Made by a program: the position numbers and the translations under genes. Below, piece after piece: positions 1-10,579 of a stretch of DNA of 64,000 nt. Source of the DNA: Pogostemon cablin (lineage: Eukaryota; Streptophyta; Magnoliopsida; Lamiales; Lamiaceae); assembly GCA_023678885.1 (NCBI GenBank), contig CM043009.1:18779117-18843116 (forward strand), in the 5' to 3' direction. The first letter of the stretch is position 1; each line of letters starts with the position of its first letter. The notes beneath the pieces are model-generated. The model saw only the letters and a program-made list of their open reading frames with translations. It had not been told where the DNA came from and made no database searches.

Positions 1-195
1 GGTTAGTTTGATATTTTTAGGTAATAAATAAATTATAAAATAAGTTATATGAGTTGTAAAGGTGTGGCAATTTTGAAATTAAAGTGTGTTGTGGGGTTAT
101 TGATTTGTGTGTATTTCCTTATTTGGGGGTGTGAATTTGTTTATGGGACAAACAAAAATAGAAATTGTGAATTTGTTTATAGGACGGAGGGAGTA
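1..195. mobile_element. Stowaway-like MITE, right part (cut by window edge)
   Basis: The right end reads GGACGGAGGGAG followed by TA, the usual terminal repeat and TA target site of plant Stowaway (Tc1/mariner) MITEs. The body closely matches the MITE at 540-807. The left end lies outside the window. Confidence 0.8.
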
Positions 196-354
196 GTATT
201 TTAATGCATGTGTGTTGAAAGATAATATTTAATGTAAAGTGTGTAGTTGAATTAGTATTGTGTGTGGATCCTTTGGAGGTATATTAATTATTTTATGTGG
301 GTCTCATATACTAAAACGGGAGATGTAAAGATTGAAATGGGACAGAGGGAATAA
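196..354. mobile_element. Right half of a second MITE, apparently split by the 1-195 copy
   Basis: The sequence carries body motifs of the other MITE subfamily here (AATGTAAAGTGTGTAGTTG, then TGTGGGTCTCATATACT) and ends GGGACAGAGGGAATAA. With no left end of its own, it is best read as the outer element into which the first MITE inserted. Confidence 0.55.
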
Positions 355-404
355 GTTATATGTGTAAGTTATATGTATTACGTTGAGAGTGACATTTTAA
401 AAGG

Positions 405-930
405 CAAACACTGTGTGGGACCGTCTTTTGAAATGACTTCTGAAAGACGAATAAAAAATTTTAAATTTTAATAAAAAGTGATAATTACCGATTAATGAAA
501 AGTAATAAGGACGCAGTTAACTATTTTATTAATAATTTATTCTCTCCATCCCAAAAATAAGTTCCTGATTACTGTAGATACGGAGTTTAAGAAAAGTGCT
601 CTTTGTTTTATTTTTAGGGATAGTTTGGTATTTAGGTAATAAATAAATTATAAAGTAAGTTATGTGAGTTGTAAAAGGGTGGCAATTTTGAAATTTAAGT
701 TTGTTGTGGGGATATTGATTTATGTGTATTTCCTTATTTTGGGTGTGAACTTGTTTATGGGATGAACAAAAATAGAAAGTGTGAATTTGTTTGTGGGACG
801 GAGGGAGTATAATATAAATAAAAAATAACAATATTAAAAAAAACTAATAACTTTAATAAAAAGTGATAATTAATTAAAAAAGTATAAAATGGTCTAATCG
901 TGAGACGTTTACACCTAAGACTGCTAACTT
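405..930. repeat. AAAGTGATAAT-type dispersed repeat, split by a MITE
   Basis: Short AAAAGTGATAAT and TTAATAAAAAGTG motifs recur on both sides of the 540-807 MITE. The right end has a CGTGAGACGTTTACAC-type sequence. Related copies lie near 10.6, 26.6 and 55.6 kb. The ends (GTCTTG-like) suggest a MITE family, but boundaries are approximate and I do not know its superfamily. Confidence 0.5.
540..807. mobile_element. Stowaway-like MITE
   Basis: Inverted ends TCTCTCCATCCC and GGGACGGAGGGAG are bordered by TA on both sides, with no coding potential. The reverse-strand open frame across it is a by-product of the repeat. Confidence 0.85.
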
Positions 931-976
931 TAAAAAATAATGTATTGAAAGGTTATTTATTTTTAAACTTTTACTA

Positions 977-1465
977 CTTCCTCCGTCACGGAGAAGTTAA
1001 CACATTTTTTTGGCACGGAGAGAAAAATAATAATCCCTCAATCCCAAATTCATCTTCACATTTACTGTAGATAAGGAGTTTAAAAAAGTCACTTTTTAAC
1101 TTACTTTTGGGGGTAGTATGGTATTTTTGATTAATAAATAAATGATAAAGTATGTTAGTGTGTTAAAAAAAGTGATGACAAATTTGAAATTAAAGTATGT
1201 TAGAGGGGTATTAATTAGTTGTTTTTTCCTTTTATGAAAGAGTAAAATTGAATTTGGGACGAACCAAATGGAAAATGTGAAGTTGAAGTTGGAACGGAGG
1301 GAGTGTTTAATGTGTAGTGGGTAGTTGTATTAGAAGTGTATGTGGGCCCCATGAGAATAAATTAATTGTTTTGGTGTATGTCCCATGTACTAAAAAAGAA
1401 ATATGTCAATTTTTATGGGACAAACCAAAAAGAAAAATGTGTCAACTTCTATGAGATGGAGGTAG
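977..1465. mobile_element. Stowaway-like MITE (outer) holding a second MITE
   Basis: The left end CTTCCTCCGTCACGG...AGTTAACAC and the right end GTCAACTTCT...GGAGGTAG form the inverted repeat. Removing 1033-1304 restores a normal-length element of the AATGTGTAGTGGGTAG subfamily. TA borders are visible on both sides. Confidence 0.8.
1033..1304. mobile_element. Stowaway-like MITE (inner, younger)
   Basis: It runs from ATCCCTCAATCCC to GGAACGGAGGGAG and matches the 540-807 subfamily through its body (GATTAATAAATAAATG, AAATTGAAATTAAAG). It interrupts the 977-1465 MITE and is therefore younger. Confidence 0.8.
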
Positions 1466-2100
1466 TATTATTTTAGAGTCAAGAAAGAGTGTAATGTGAC
1501 AAACAAATAAAGAAAGAGATAGAACCACAGAATTAATAACTCAAACAAAACAATTTAATCAACACAGATGAGACTAGTGCATACACAGATGAAAGCCATC
1601 ACACCTATTGTAATGTTTTAGAAAATGATTTTGCCCTAATTAGTGAATAGGGAATTTACATTTGTGTTCGTAATGAATTTTCGTGTTCGCTGAAATGGTT
1701 GTATGTTTTTAGATTTGTATAAGAACTCCAACGGGTTGCAATTCTATATCTAAACAGAAAAGATTTACACACCTTTAACTTTTGGAATCTATTTGACTGC
1801 AAGTTCTTGACATTTGAGCTCCCTTCTACTAAAATTTCACCTGCAATTGCGCGTAGAAAATGGAGAAGAGAAGAATAGCGATGGGGCGATAGAAAATGGA
1901 GAAGAGAGATAAGGGAGAAATAGCAGTGGGGCAGTGGAACATGGATAAGAGAGGACTAGTGGGGGTGGGGGGGAGAACGGGGATGGAGAATGAAGGGAGC
2001 GGACGGGTGCTAGGGTTTGGGGATTTAGGAATGGATAATTTATCAACTGATGTGTTAAAAAAATCAAAATAATTTAATCTATATATAATTATTTAATAAT
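1466..2100. other. No gene seen; AT-rich stretch with a short purine-rich block
   Basis: From 1855 to 1990 the sequence has degenerate GGAGAAGAGA and GGGGCAGTGG repeats. The proline- and serine-rich reverse-strand open frame there is a composition artefact. Confidence 0.5.
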
Positions 2101-2320
2101 ATTATTAATATTAATTAAATTAATGGTTTGGTATATCGGTATATACCAAAATACCAATTTTTATAAAACATCATACCGGTACCGTACCGAAAAATCGGTA
2201 CAGTATCATACCGTACTGAATTTTTTGGTATACTGAAATTTTCGATAAGTTTGTTATTTTACGGTAAGATAAATGCGGTATACGGATATTTTGGTATTTT
2301 CGTCCACCCCTAATCCAGCT
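2100..2320. repeat. Dispersed repeat rich in ACCGGTACCG / TCGGTATACC motifs
   Basis: Motifs such as TATCGGTATATACC and CATACCGGTACCGTACCG repeat in both orientations, making the segment partly self-complementary. Similar non-coding repeats are common in plant genomes. I see no clear ends. Confidence 0.45.
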
Positions 2321-2329
2321 TACTCCATC

Positions 2330-2900
2330 CATCCGTGAGGGGTAGTGACAGGGGGTTGGGTGGGTGGGCGGGTAGAGTGTAGGGCTATGTGGTAATATTT
2401 TTATTATTTAAATATTAAAATCTAAAAAAATTAAAAAAAAATTGGCGGGAGGGGGGAGGGTGGTGGGTGAGTGGGTGAATAGGGTGGTATGACTATGTGG
2501 TAATATTTTTATTATTTAAATATTAACATCTAAAGTTTTATAAAAATAATTTGGGGGTGGGAGTGGTGTTGTGTGGGGTGGTAGGTAGGGGGTAGGGGCT
2601 GGGTGGGGGTAGATAGGTGGTAGGGATGGGTAATAATATTTTTATTATTTAAATATTAAAATCTAAAGTTTTATAAAAAATATTGGGAGGGGGGATTGGG
2701 TGGGGGTAGATAGGCGTTAGGGATAGGTGGTAATATTTTTATTATTTAAATATTAAAATCTAAAATTTTATTAAAATTTTTATTTGGGTGGGGGTGGTAT
2801 TGGGTGGGGGTAGATAAGGAGTAGGGATGTGTAATAATATTTTTATTATTTAAATATTAAAGTCTAGAAATTGAATGACAATTTTTTAAATTTTAATTTA
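2330..2900 (+). repeat. Tandem array: G-rich block alternating with an AT-rich block, about five units
   Basis: A conserved AT block (TTTTTATTATTTAAATATTAA plus TCTAAA) recurs near 2398, 2503, 2640, 2738 and 2840. The copies are separated by variable G-rich stretches such as GGTGGGTGGGCGGG and TGGGTGGGGGTAGAT. Unit length varies from about 98 to 137 bases. The G-runs on the plus strand could form G-quadruplexes. Copies of the AT block recur near 11.4-11.6 kb. Confidence 0.75.
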
Positions 2901-3424
2901 TAAAAAGTGGGTAGATGTTGGGTTGGTGGGGCAATACGGATTATCTCACACTTTAGTGGATTTAAGTGGGGCGGGCTTTTATGGGACGGGTTAATTTTGG
3001 GCTAGGTAATTGGTGGGTTTAGGTGGGTTGGGGCGGGTTGAGCCCATTGGTCTCAACCCATTTTGACATTACTATGTGCAAGTATAGCGATTAAGAATTA
3101 ATTAAACAAAATATATATAAATTTAAAGATAAAATAGGATGTGGATCACTGAAGTAATTTATAATATAAACTATTTGGGAGTAATACTTAAAAAATTAAT
3201 GAAACAACATGTAAAAACATTAGGTGTAAAATAAGATATATGAATTAACAGGGTAAAATACACCACCGTAAACAACTACGGGAAATTATAATTATATCCT
3301 AAAAATCAATTAAAATGGTGGAGTACACCATGTAATATGAACCCATACGTAAAATATAGAGAAATTATGATTAATACCACAAATAATAGTTGATTTTAAA
3401 AAATGCCACACAACATAATTTTTT
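2901..3424. other. No gene; short GGGTTG-rich repeat then AT-rich sequence
   Basis: Positions 2935-3070 carry a GGGCGGGTTG/AGCCCATTGG/CAACCCATTTTGACA segment typical of small plant repeats. The rest, up to the MULE target site, shows nothing I recognise. Confidence 0.45.
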
Positions 3425-3545
3425 GGGTTAATTACGTGAAAAGTCCTAACATTTTCGTCGATTGCGAATTAGTCCAAACTTTTAGATAATTACAAATAAA
3501 TACTCGACTTTAATCCTTCTTTGCAAATTGAACCATCAGGCAGCA
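3425..3545 (+). repeat. MULE left terminal inverted repeat
   Basis: It begins GGGTTAATTACGTGAAAAGT and shares blocks such as CGATTGCGAAT, AGTCCAAAC and CGACTTTAA with the right arm in inverted orientation. Similarity fades after the CAGGCAG region. Confidence 0.85.
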
Positions 3546-4319
3546 GGAGGCTGCCCGATTGCTTACATGTATTTTTTTTCATCCACTGCCATCGTGTTCC
3601 TTCCGCGCCGACGATGTTCCAGAACGGTGTCACAATTTTTGTCCGCCGCTGACCTCTCTCTGCGGCTTTTACTTCGCCGCCTCTTGTAGCGACGGTTTGA
3701 GATCTACTGCTTCTGCTTTTGCCGACAAATTTTCAGCTGCTCAACTGGATGGGAATTCCCAGCGCTCACCTTCGGCACTTCTATGATTTGCCACCCTTCA
3801 ATGATGACATTCTGGTGGAGCACCCCTCCTCCATGGTCAGTGACGGATACAGGATTTATGTTGAGGGGGGTCCAAAATAATACCATATTCCTCTCATGCA
3901 ACGCTTCGCATTTATTGTTCTATAATTTTTAAGAGAAATTATTTTATTTATCAATTTTTATTAATATTATTCAACTTATTTTTATATGACAGAAGAAATA
4001 AAATTTTAGAAAGTAAATAATGTATCAATTAAAATAAAAGAGGAAAAAACCTAAATAGTGATGTATTGGAAGAGAAAATGATGTATCAATTAAAATAAAA
4101 AAGGAAAAATAATAATGCCTGTAATTGATGAATATCGAACACTTGAGCTTCAATTACCCAACTAGGATACTTCACCACTATGCTACAAAATAATTCTATA
4201 ATATTTTCTATACATATATTGGGATTAATTGCAGCAGTGACCTGCAGTGAATAACAATTTACTTTACCATCCCAAGTTTAACTACTTATCTTATTTTGCC
4301 CAAAATGACCAAAATCTCC

Positions 4320-5110
4320 TTAACACGAAAATTCGAGTAATCGATTGAGTGAAAATTCGAGTAATCTATATTGAATAATAAAATAATTAAAATTTATTAG
4401 AGTAAAAAAATTCGAGTAAAAAATCGTGTTAAAATTCGTGTTAATAATTCGAGTAAATATAAATAAGAAAACTGGATCATAAATTTTCGAGTACAGTATC
4501 TATTGTAAAATTCGAGGAACACGGATTTCGAGGAATTTAAAAGAATAAAAAATTCCACTATTGTTTTTCGAGACATACGAGTTCAATTATCAAGTAACAT
4601 TTCTATTAAGACATTTAATTTATTTTTCGAATATTCATAAAAATCGAGTAAAAAATTTTGTGGTTAATGTTTCGTGCCAAATTTCGTGTTTAATTTTTCG
4701 TGTCATAAATTCAGATACTGATGTAACAAAATTGTGTTAGAAATAATTTTAACCAATTGAATATTTCGTGTTTAAATTCGTTCAGTAGTCTTGTTAATTT
4801 CAATAATTTGCCTTTTCGTGTAAAAAAGTAATTTAAAGCAAGTTAAATTTCGTGTTAAACTTTCGTGTCAATATATTTGAGTAACGAGTAAATCTGATTC
4901 AAATAGACGTTTCCTAGTCAAATTTCGTGTTATATTCGAATGTTCAATTTTCAGGTAATATTTTTTAGCAAGTAATTCAGAAAATTCGTGAAAAACATGT
5001 GTTAATTATTCGAGTCAATTTTCGTGTTAAATTTTGGTGTCAAATTCGAGTTGAATTCAAAAAATCATGTAAAATTTTCGAGATAAAAATAATTTGTGAC
5101 AAGTCAAATT
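4320..5110 (+). repeat. Left subterminal motif array (TCGAG and TCGTG)
   Basis: I count 12 TCGAG and 12 TCGTG motifs in about 780 AT-rich bases, mostly as TTCGAGTAA or TTCGTGTTAAA and nearly all in plus orientation. The copies are irregularly spaced, so this is not a simple tandem repeat. Clusters of short motifs just inside transposon ends often bind transposase; that role here is inferred. Confidence 0.75.
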
Positions 5111-5194
5111 AATGTTAAACTATGTATTATCTGCAGTGCACTGAAAAAATACATAATGGTTATGTACTTTTATATTTATTTATTTTTATTTTAG

Positions 5195-5199
<5 letters not shown>

Positions 5200-5281
<82 letters not shown>
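5200..5281. repeat. (TA)n microsatellite
   Basis: About 40 uninterrupted TA units. The open frame reading through it (YIYIYI) is an artefact. Confidence 0.97.
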
Positions 5282-5282
<1 letters not shown>

Positions 5283-5289
5283 GAGTGAG

Positions 5290-5536
5290 GCTTGCGTGCA
5301 CCGGGCACACCGTGCGCCTTTAGAATTTAGTATTATGGGTAATTGTACATTGTTTTGTTCTAAAGGGTATACACTTTAATTAGTAAGAGTATACCGTTTT
5401 GTTCTAAAGGGTTTACACTTTTTTATTAATATTCTTTATTTTTCTTCAGAAAATAAAGGGTACACATCTTTATACTAAAGGGTATACAATTTAACACAAG
5501 ATTTTAAAGGCGCACAGGTACACACCAGTTTTTGCC
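5290..5536. mobile_element. MITE-like element with GTGCGCCTTT ends
   Basis: The left part reads GTGCACCGGGCACACCGTGC then GCCTTTA. The right part reverse-complements to GTGTGTACCTGTGCGCCTTT. The interior repeats TCTAAAGGGTATACACTTT three or four times. Superfamily unknown. Confidence 0.55.
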
Positions 5537-5546
5537 TAATATAATA

Positions 5547-5836
5547 CTCCCTCCGTCCCACGTATTTTTACTCACTTTCTATTTTGGGGTGTCCCACGTA
5601 TTTTTACTCATTCCATTTTTTGCAAAAATACATAATATTTTATTACATACTTTTTACAATCCCAATAACTTTAATTACTTTTTTACACTTTATTCATCAT
5701 TCTCAATAACTTTATTCACTTTTTCTTTTTAAATTACTAATTTATCCCTACTTTCTCTTACATTATATATTAAAAAATAAAACGTCTTAATCTCCGTACC
5801 CATACAAACGGGTAAAAATACCTGGGACGGAGGGAG
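5547..5836. mobile_element. Stowaway-like MITE
   Basis: Near-perfect ends CTCCCTCCGTCCCACGTATT and AATACCTGGGACGGAGGGAG are flanked by TA on each side. Confidence 0.88.
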
Positions 5837-5837
5837 T

Positions 5838-6650
5838 ACAATTATTTATTTATTTATTAGAATTTATGTATTTTATATAAACTGCTAATATTTATATATA
5901 ATATATGAACGTAAATATTTTACATAAAATAGGATTGTTGGTTAATTTTTTTTTGTTTTAATAGTATCATATATCTGTATGAATATGTTTGAGCTTCTCT
6001 TGTCCGATTTTGGCCTGGTTTGAAGTTTGTTGTAGTGTTATTTTTTATTTGTTTATAATTTTCCTATTTGTGTTTTGCACGGAATTTATTATATTTTGCG
6101 AATAATTTTTAAACATTTTATATAGGATTATTGTTAATTATATTTATTTTTAATAGTTTTATCTCTACGAATATATTTGAGCTTGTTTCGTCCAATTGTG
6201 GTCTGGTTAGAATTTCATTGTAGTATTATTTTTTATTTATATTTATAATTATCCCATATGTGTTTTGTACGGAAATAATTATAAATATTTTTATCTATAA
6301 TTGATTTTCTTTCTTATACTTTCTTTGTCCTCCAGACCTTAAAGTTACATAATTCCAACTTGGGGATCAGTTCTTAATAGTTTCATTACCTTTGTTTGTA
6401 TATAAGACTCACACAAAATGATTAAACCATCTGCATATGACCCACTTATCTTTTTAATACAACTATCTATTATACATTAAAATATTATATTCCTTAATCA
6501 CCATGTAAGAAGCAAATGTAATTATTAACCGCCGTGAAACATGATATATTAAATATAAATATATATTAACTACGAAATTCAAAGATATTGAACTACATTA
6601 TACGATTAATAATTGTTAAATATTTTAAAACATCGGCATAATTGTTAATG
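5838..6650. other. No gene seen; AT-rich with an internal imperfect duplication
   Basis: Two related blocks around 5940-6090 and 6125-6280 share ATATTTGAGCTT, GTCC(A/G)ATTTTGG-like and GTGTTTTGCACGG-like sequence, suggesting a ~185-bp duplication. Positions 6310-6500 resemble a decayed MITE body. Confidence 0.45.
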
Positions 6651-6654
6651 TGTC

Positions 6655-7125
6655 ATACCTAGGTGTCTCAATCTTTTCCTCTCGTTGTATAATATCCTCG
6701 GATAATTCTTTCCAACCTGCATCCCACACAGTTTTTGGCATGCTTATACTTCCAGAAATTAATAGATTTATAAACATATTTCTCAATAGCTTACTAGAAG
6801 CCCATGATGCACATTTTTCTTAATTGCGTCTATATATTCCTTGTCGTCTTCAAGCAATCCTCTTGCATAGCAAGCTTCTTGAAAAATATTATATGTCTCT
6901 TTTCCAAATTTACAAAAATCTTCATAACATGTTGGCCATCGCACTACACTTAGCAGAATTCTCAAATAATAAGATTCTCGGGTACCAGGAGGAACATAGA
7001 AAATCCTACCACCAGTCAATTACCAATTTTTCTTCTGTATATGTTAGTTTTCTTGCCTCGGAGTATTTCTTATTTGCTTCCAACCAAACTAAGAACGTAC
7101 TCTCCCTTATAAATTGTTAATTATT
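6655..7125 (-). pseudogene. Helitron helicase-like fragment, frameshifted
   Basis: Read on the minus strand, this encodes a piece of the protein made by autonomous Helitrons (Rep/helicase, rolling-circle replication in the nucleus). A 78-residue open frame (6783-7019) contains FYVPPGTRESYYLRILLSVV and GLLEDDKEYIDAI. These match the conserved region just before the Pif1-type helicase, usually written VPPGxGERYYLRLLL and LLxDDxEW. Upstream, another frame gives LVWLEANKKY-like and RKLTYTEEKL-like residues. Downstream, after a shift near 6785, come RNMFINLLISG and TVWDAGWKELSEDIIQREEKI-like residues, also typical of this protein. At least two frame changes and an internal stop make it non-functional. 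Only about 150 of over 1,300 residues remain. It lies inside the hAT-like element, so it arrived there as a secondary insertion or was already captured. Confidence 0.8.
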
Positions 7126-7355
7126 TATATATAGTATAATATATAAATATAATTTTTTTAAAATAATATAATTTTATATTTATCAATTAAATAGTATTTG
7201 TATATAAGCTTATTTTTTCATAAGATTAATTTACTTATATTTAGGAATAACAATGTATAGGTTACACGCTTATGTAGAGATATCATATCAGTTTAAATAA
7301 TTTTACTGTATTTAGTTTTTATTCAATTTTAATCTTAAACGTCCATTTAATACTA
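7126..7355. other. AT-rich spacer
   Basis: Nothing recognisable between the Helitron fragment and the next MITE cluster. Confidence 0.4.
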
Positions 7356-7823
7356 CTCCATACGTCTGCCCCAAATGAGTGTATTTACTTTTTACATGTT
7401 AATTAAGGGATATTATTATTTAATTTATAATGAGCACTCCCTCCGTCCCGTGAAGTATTTAACGTATTGGTGTGTGCGGAGATTAAGAAAATTTTATTTT
7501 TTAATATATAAAGTAAGAGAGAATATATATTTTAGTTAATTTAATGAAAAATGTGTGTAAAGTTATTGGAAGATGTGAAAAGTGAGTATTATATTGAGAT
7601 GTATGTAAAAAGTGAATATTATAATAATTTATTTTTTATCAATTTTAGTATAAGTGAAGTGTGAAATACTTTGAGGGACGGATAAAAAAGGAAAGTGTGA
7701 AATACTTTGGGGGGACGGAAGGAGTAGTTATTACAAAAAAATACCATTATACCCCTAAAAATTATCACTTTCTTAATCTCCGTGCTGGAATTGGGGGTGC
7801 AATCTTTTGTGGGACGGAGGGAG
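7356..7823. mobile_element. Stowaway-like MITE (outer) interrupted by another MITE
   Basis: The left end CTCCATACGTCTGCCCC and the right end TTTTGTGGGACGGAGGGAG bracket the inner MITE at 7436-7724. Its left fragment (7356-7435) carries the AATTAAGGGATATTATTATT body motif of the family. Confidence 0.65.
7436..7724. mobile_element. Stowaway-like MITE (inner)
   Basis: The ends are CTCCCTCCGTCCCGTGAAGT and ACTTTGGGGGGACGGAAGGA. The body motif GATTAAGAAAATTTTATTTT is shared with other copies. Confidence 0.8.
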
Positions 7824-8236
7824 TAGTTCTTTTGCATCTTAAGTATTATATTATAGCAGAAACTTTTCTTGCTGACATGTCGTCTCCAGAATGCTCCAAA
7901 GTGACATGTAATTTTCTCAATTTTCTTGATTTTTTAATACTTTTTTTAAATATTTTCCTTATTTACTTTTAATTAACTTTCTTATTAAAATTTTTTTTTA
8001 ATAATGTGTTTCTTTTTTTATAATGATTATATTTTTAATATTTTATTTATATATTTGGGTATCCTAGATTAATTACTAAATCTTTTAATGCAATATATAA
8101 TAAATAAATAAATTAATATAGAATTTTTAATGCAATATATAATAAATAAATTAATTAATTAATATAAAATTAAATTATATATAAAGGAAAATAAAAATAT
8201 TCTATATAATATTCTCTCTCACCACAGCTATAAATA

Positions 8237-8516
8237 CTTCCTCCATTTCGGAAAACTTTTCATGTTTACTGTTCCACGTTGTTTAAGAAAAATTACACTT
8301 TTTGATCAACTTTATTGACTTTGGAGGGTATTGTAGTATTTTTAGGTAATTAAAAAATATAAAGTAATGATGTGTGTGAAAAAGGAGTGGCAAATTTGAA
8401 ATTAAAATAACTTTTGAGGTTGTTGGATAAAGTGGTGCTTTCTTTTTTGGGGGGTAAAAGGTTTTGTAGGACAAAAAAATGAGGAAAGTGAGAAACGTAT
8501 TATGGGACGGAGGGAG
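8237..8516. mobile_element. Stowaway-like MITE
   Basis: It runs from CTTCCTCCATTTCGG to TATGGGACGGAGGGAG, bordered by TA, with the AAATTTGAAATTAAAATAAC body of the 540-807 subfamily. Confidence 0.85.
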
Positions 8517-8539
8517 TAATACTTTTTGGTTATTCATTC

Positions 8540-9050
8540 TAAATACACATTCGATTCTCCAAGAGGAATATGAGTTTTTTCAAGTTTCTCTAGAGAATTT
8601 ATTTATTAAAGAATAAAATTTTATTTCGATAGAGCGAATCAAGTAAAGATCGATCTACCTCTAAAAATTGATTGTATTCTTTAAGAGGAAGAGAATCAAT
8701 TCAAATATTCTTGAATCGATTTATATCTTAGGAATCGATTTTTCAAGAGAAAGAGATTCGGTTCAAATATTCTTGAATTGATTTACATCTTAAGAATCGA
8801 TTTTTCAAGAGGAAGAGAACCGATTCAAATATTCTTGAATCGATTTATATCTTAAGAATCGATTCATGAAGAGTAAAAAAATTATTCAAGTATTTTCTCT
8901 TAAGAATCGATTCTTAAGATTCAGGTATTCTTTAAGATCTACCTTTAAAGTATTGATTCAAATATTCCTCAAGTGAAAGAGGATCGATTCAAGTACTTTT
9001 GAATCAATTTACCTCTAGAGTATAAAAGGTTGAAAAAAACTAATTCATGT
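8540..9050 (+). repeat. Tandem array, about 62-bp unit, with AATCGATT palindromes
   Basis: Clear units begin at about 8699, 8761 and 8823 (TTCAAATATTCTTGAAT then CGATTTATATCTTA and AATCGATTTTTCAAGAG). Degenerate units extend to both sides and recur weakly at 9715-9790 and 10005-10260. Each unit contains two or more GAATCGATT half-palindromes. Confidence 0.75.
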
Positions 9051-9479
9051 ATAGAATCAAAAGCTTAAGTTAAGTAAGTTAAATCATTATTTCATATCAA
9101 ATAACATTAAAATTAAGTTTATAAATATTTGTTAATTTATTAAATTTAGTATAATATTTTTTATTTATTTACATATATCTTAATTATTCAATTATAACAT
9201 ATGAATTATAGAATTTATTTTCTTTAGTTGTTTATATAATTTGAAACTAATAAAATTAAGTTAAAAGAAAAAATTTCATTATAAATTTATGAATATTTAA
9301 AAGAATATTATTCATAAATTAATTGTATTTATATTATACATATTAAGTATATTAATTTCTTAAAATAAAAATTAACAGAAGTAGAATTACTATTATATAG
9401 TTAATTAAAAATACTTAACCATAATCATGAGTAAAAAGTAATATTCAATTTAAATATTATTTATAATATTACGTATATT

Positions 9480-9516
<37 letters not shown>

Positions 9517-10440
9517 TAAGTATAACAGATTTTTTTTTGCCTATGTATCGTCTCTAAAGCTCATTAAAATGATGTGTAATTTTCTCAATTTTTTGAAATT
9601 CTAATTTTTTTTTATATTTTTCTTATTCAATTTATTTTCTTATTTTAATTCTCAATTTTTTAATTTTTTTAAAATTTTCCTTAATTTTTTATCGTCTCCA
9701 GAGTTTTTTTTCAAATTATCTCTATAGAATAGATTCAAAAAAAAATTTTATTTCGATGGAGTGATTCAAGTAGAAATTTGTATTTTTGAAGAGGAGTATT
9801 ATTATTTTATATGTATTAGATAGGTAGTTGTATTAGAGGGATGTGATGGGTAGTGGTGGACCATTTTTACTAAAAGAAGAAAATGTGAACCTTTAAATGA
9901 GAAGCCCAATATAGTAAAATGTGAACCTTTCGGCGGAATGCAGGGAGTATTAATTATAAACATACATTATTCATCAAGAGGTATAGGAGTTTTTTTTTTC
10001 AAATTACTCTACAGAATCGATTCAAGTAAAAAAATTATTAAGCGGTTCAAGTAGAAAATAATATTTTTCAAAAGGAATAAGAAGATTGATTCAAATATTT
10101 TTCAAATACTTTTCAAGTGGAATAAGAGGAATTGATTTAATTCTTCTTCAAAGTGAATAAGATGTTGTAAAACTGTAATTATGTAAATGATCGATTTAAG
10201 TATATTTTGAAGAGGAATAAGAAGAATCAATTTAAGTCTTCTTCAAAATGAATAAAATGTTGTACACCTATAATTTGATTAATAAAAATTAAATTAAATA
10301 GAATTACTATTATATTATTAATTAAAAAATACATGAAAGAAATTATCTAGCTATAAAAAAATTTCAATAATTAATGTTGAATAATATTATATATATACTG
10401 ATTATTTAATTAACAAAAATATTAGTAATAATTAAATAAT
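9051..10440. other. No gene; AT-rich, with (AT)n at 9483-9514 and a MITE remnant
   Basis: Positions 9790-9950 keep GATAGGTAGTTGTATTAGAG and GGAATGCAGGGAGTA, the worn right half of a Stowaway-like MITE. Degenerate copies of the CGATT/AAGAGGAATAAGA repeat occupy the rest. Confidence 0.55.
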
Positions 10441-10468
10441 CCCGCGTGGCACGCGGGTTTCATACTAA
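10441..10468 (+). mobile_element. Helitron-like 3' terminus
   Basis: A 17-base hairpin CCCGCGTGGCACGCGGG is followed seven bases later by CTAA and then T. Helitrons end with a short GC-rich hairpin about 10 bases before CTRR and insert between A and T. The 5' end (TC) could not be placed, so only this terminus is called. Confidence 0.65.
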
Positions 10469-10579
10469 TATATTTCTATAACTTTTTTTAATATATTTTT
10501 TATTTAATATTTTATAAATTTAAATTTTATTATTTATTTATTTTAATTTAAATATTATAAATTTATAAAATGTGATACA

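Noticed and set aside
5122..5379. 85-residue open frame with a YIYIYI tract
   Set aside because: It is the translation of the (TA)n microsatellite.
8540..9050. Possible CRISPR-like array
   Set aside because: Units are contiguous 62-bp tandem repeats without unique spacers, in plant nuclear DNA.
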